Below the pieces are notes generated by a model. That model saw only the letters and a list, made by a program, of their open reading frames with translations, ran no database searches and was not told the origin of the DNA. DNA of 64,000 bases from Pilatotrama ljubarskyi. Its lineage: Eukaryota > Basidiomycota > Agaricomycetes > Polyporales > Polyporaceae. Shown piece by piece: positions 61,905 through 64,000 of this stretch. How positions within the stretch are numbered: position 1 is the stretch's first letter; each line of letters begins with the position of its first letter. The stretch spans positions 26,897-90,896 of the forward strand of contig MU277730.1 of NCBI GenBank assembly GCA_022385805.1, read 5' to 3'. Position numbers and translations under genes: made by a program.

Positions 61905-64000
61905 ATGGCCTCGCCGCCGCGGACACCCTCGCCACCCCCAGTCGTAGCTGGCGCAGAGGCACCGGCCCCCTCCGACGAGCTTCAGAAGCTTTTCTCGTCC
62001 CTGAGCATCGATGATGACGACTCGGCACTCATTGATGAGCTCATGCGGATCTCCAAGAAGTCGCCGAAGCTCATCAGGTCGTCCGAGTACCAAGCTCCCG
62101 CTGATCCTAGCATCATAATCCGGAGCTGGAAGATGAACGAGTTCAAGTACTATGATATTCCATCCCCTTTCCCAACGCTGGCCCGTGGGCTGTTCACACA
62201 GGACATCAAAGACGCGTCGGGCAATGTCAAGCATCGTATTGTCGCGCGAGGATACGACAAGTTCTTCAACATCGGAGAAGTGCCATGGACAACGGTGAGT
62301 ACCCTCATTGTAACACCACGACGGTGTGCTAACATGCGCGCATGTAGTGGGCATCGCTGGAGTCACATACTGCGCCACCCTACACCTTGACTCTGAAATC
62401 GAACGGATGCATCATCTTCATTGCCGCACTTACACCAACAAAACTGCTCGTCACCTCAAAACACTCCCTTGGCCCTTCTCCGAGCGCGAGCGGAGAAAGC
62501 CATGCACAGGTAGGAGAGCGTTGGCTCCGGAAACACCTAGCCGCCTCCGGCAAGACAGAGGAACAGCTCGCGCGCACACTATGGGACAAGAATTGGACGG
62601 CCGTTGCAGAGGTACGGAGCCGATCCGCTCCTGGCGAAACGTATATTCTCACAATAGGCCCAGCTCTGCGACGACTCGTTCGAAGAACACGTCCTACCTT
62701 ACGGGCCTGAAAAGACCGGCCTCCACCTGCACGGCCTGAACGCGTGTACGAGGCGTTTCCAGACGCAACCGCAAGACGTCGTGGACGCGTTCGCGAAGGA
62801 GTGGGGCTTCATTCAGACGCCCTCGACGGTCCTCTACACTGTCGACAAAGTGCGCTCCTTTACCGAGGAGATCGGCCGAACGGGCAAATGGAATGGCGAG
62901 GCTCTCGAAGGCTTCGTCGTTCGGACGCACGTCACTGAACCGCCGACGAAGGGTAACAAGCCCGCATCCGCGTCTCCCTACCCGCCCGGCTCGTCCTTCT
63001 TCTTCAAGGTCAAGTTCGACGAGCCGTACATGATGTACCGCGACTGGCGCGAGGTGACGAAGACGCTGCTCTCGAAGGGCCCGTCCGTGTCGAACGTGCC
63101 GAAGAGCAAGCTGCGCCGGGCGGAGACGAAGCTGTACGTGAAGTGGGTCATCGATGAGATCAAGCGCGACCGGAAGCAGTTTGCGGATTACACGAAGGGC
63201 AAGGGTATTATCGCGACGCGGGAGCGGTTCCTCCGCTGGCTCGAGACAGCTCAAGGGAAGGAGGCGCAAAAGGTGGCAGAGGAGACGCCTGAAGAGACGG
63301 GCTTGAGAAAGAACGTGGACCTGAAGGGCCGAAAGGTCATCATCACACCTATCGCTGTGCCCGGAGTGGGTACGTATCCTCCTCTGGACTTGTGGTGTCC
63401 CGATCTGTCGCTCGGCCGTTGGCCCAGATGCTCACACGGCACCTATCCACAGGTAAGACGTCCGTAGCAGTCGCGCTATCTTATCTCTTCGGGTTCGGCC
63501 ACGTCCAAAGTGACGATATCCAGGCGAAGAAAGCCGCGCCGATCTTCATCAGGAACGTCACCGAGGCCCTGAAGAAAAAAGACGTGGTCATTGCGGATAA
63601 GTGAGCATACCTCCACAGCGCGCCCGCTCGCCGTTTGCATCCGGAGGCTGACCATGCGTGCAGGAACAACCACCTGAAACAGCATCGCTCGCAACTGCGC
63701 GAGGCCGCGAAAAAGTTCGACCCGCCCGCGGCGCTCCTCGCGCTCAACTGGTCGTTCGATCTCCCGCTCTCCACTATCCACCGCATCTGCGGCGACCGCA
63801 TTGTACAACGTGGTGACAAGCACCAGACGCTCGTCGCCGATACCCAGGGCAAGTCGCACGAAGAGGTCCTCTGGCAGTTCCTCAAGAGCGCGGAGGAGCT
63901 CACTGACGGCGAGGCGGACGTCGTCGTGACGATGGACGTGGAGGAGAACCTCGAGGACGCGCTCACGCGCGCCGTCGATGCGTGCGTGAAGTACCTCGGC
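61905..64000 (+). CDS. TRL1: fungal tRNA ligase Trl1, 5' part (cut by the window end)
   Basis: Exons 61905-62294, 62348-62611, 62664-63369, 63453-63600 and 63664 to the window end give 615 codons in frame without a stop. The adenylyltransferase domain has the nucleotidyl-transfer motif KSNG at about 147-150 (LTLKSNGCIIFIA). Further motifs include LEGFVVR, and FFFKVKFDEPYMMYRDWRE. The polynucleotide-kinase domain begins at PGVGKTSVAVALSYLF (about 451), followed by IADKNNHLKQHRSQLR. The cyclic-phosphodiesterase domain should lie beyond the window. Trl1 seals tRNA halves after intron removal and, in yeasts, joins HAC1 mRNA in the unfolded-protein response. The kinase P-loop is split by an intron (G|K). 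Confidence 0.93.

Overview
The window reads as nuclear DNA of a basidiomycete fungus, most likely an Agaricomycete of the Polyporales type. Genes are densely packed on both strands and cut by many short introns, mostly 45-65 nt with GT..AG ends and sometimes GC..AG. Exons are GC-rich, and the families include a DUF4246 protein, Cys/Ser omega-like glutathione transferases, a basidiomycete-style kinase-like family and a long adenylation-carrier-beta-helix protein. I rebuilt the gene models by joining open frames across splice sites and checking phase arithmetic; every multi-exon model below closes in frame. Family names rest on motif recognition, not on a search.

Layout. 1-7,570 is an eroded accessory block: one intact membrane-anchored kinase-like gene (1710-3157), a broken second copy (about 5265-6345), and two diverged copies of another unit (66-240 and 6729-7319). 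7,572-16,460 holds a Ser/Pro-rich conserved unknown, a RECQL-type helicase (minus), the GPN2 GTPase and a serine-type glutathione transferase. 16,906-21,818 is SEC31. 22,768-25,779 holds a secreted class-3 lipase and a convergent FAD-linked oxidase. 26,494-33,845 is BRR2, followed by a DUF4246 protein (minus), a thymine-DNA-glycosylase-like gene (minus) and a cysteine-type glutathione transferase. 39,546-44,651 is a six-exon, about 1,611-residue adenylation/carrier/membrane/left-handed-beta-helix protein (minus). A 2.1 kb gene-poor stretch follows, then MIS12 (minus), a cupin (minus) and HAP3/NF-YB. A MITE with terminal inverted repeats lies at 50,136-51,007. The right end carries a basic/Ser-rich unknown, ATG18 (minus), an Enhancer-of-zeste-like SET gene, EXO70 (minus) and the first 615 codons of tRNA ligase TRL1, which runs off the window.

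Most of the genes are housekeeping: mRNA splicing, COPII and exocyst traffic, autophagy, tRNA splicing, kinetochore, CCAAT transcription factor and DNA repair. They do not form one pathway or cluster. The unusual content is the beta-helix NRPS-like protein, the MITE, the decaying kinase-like array, the low-GC SET gene, and a set of micro-exons and introns that sit exactly on catalytic motifs.
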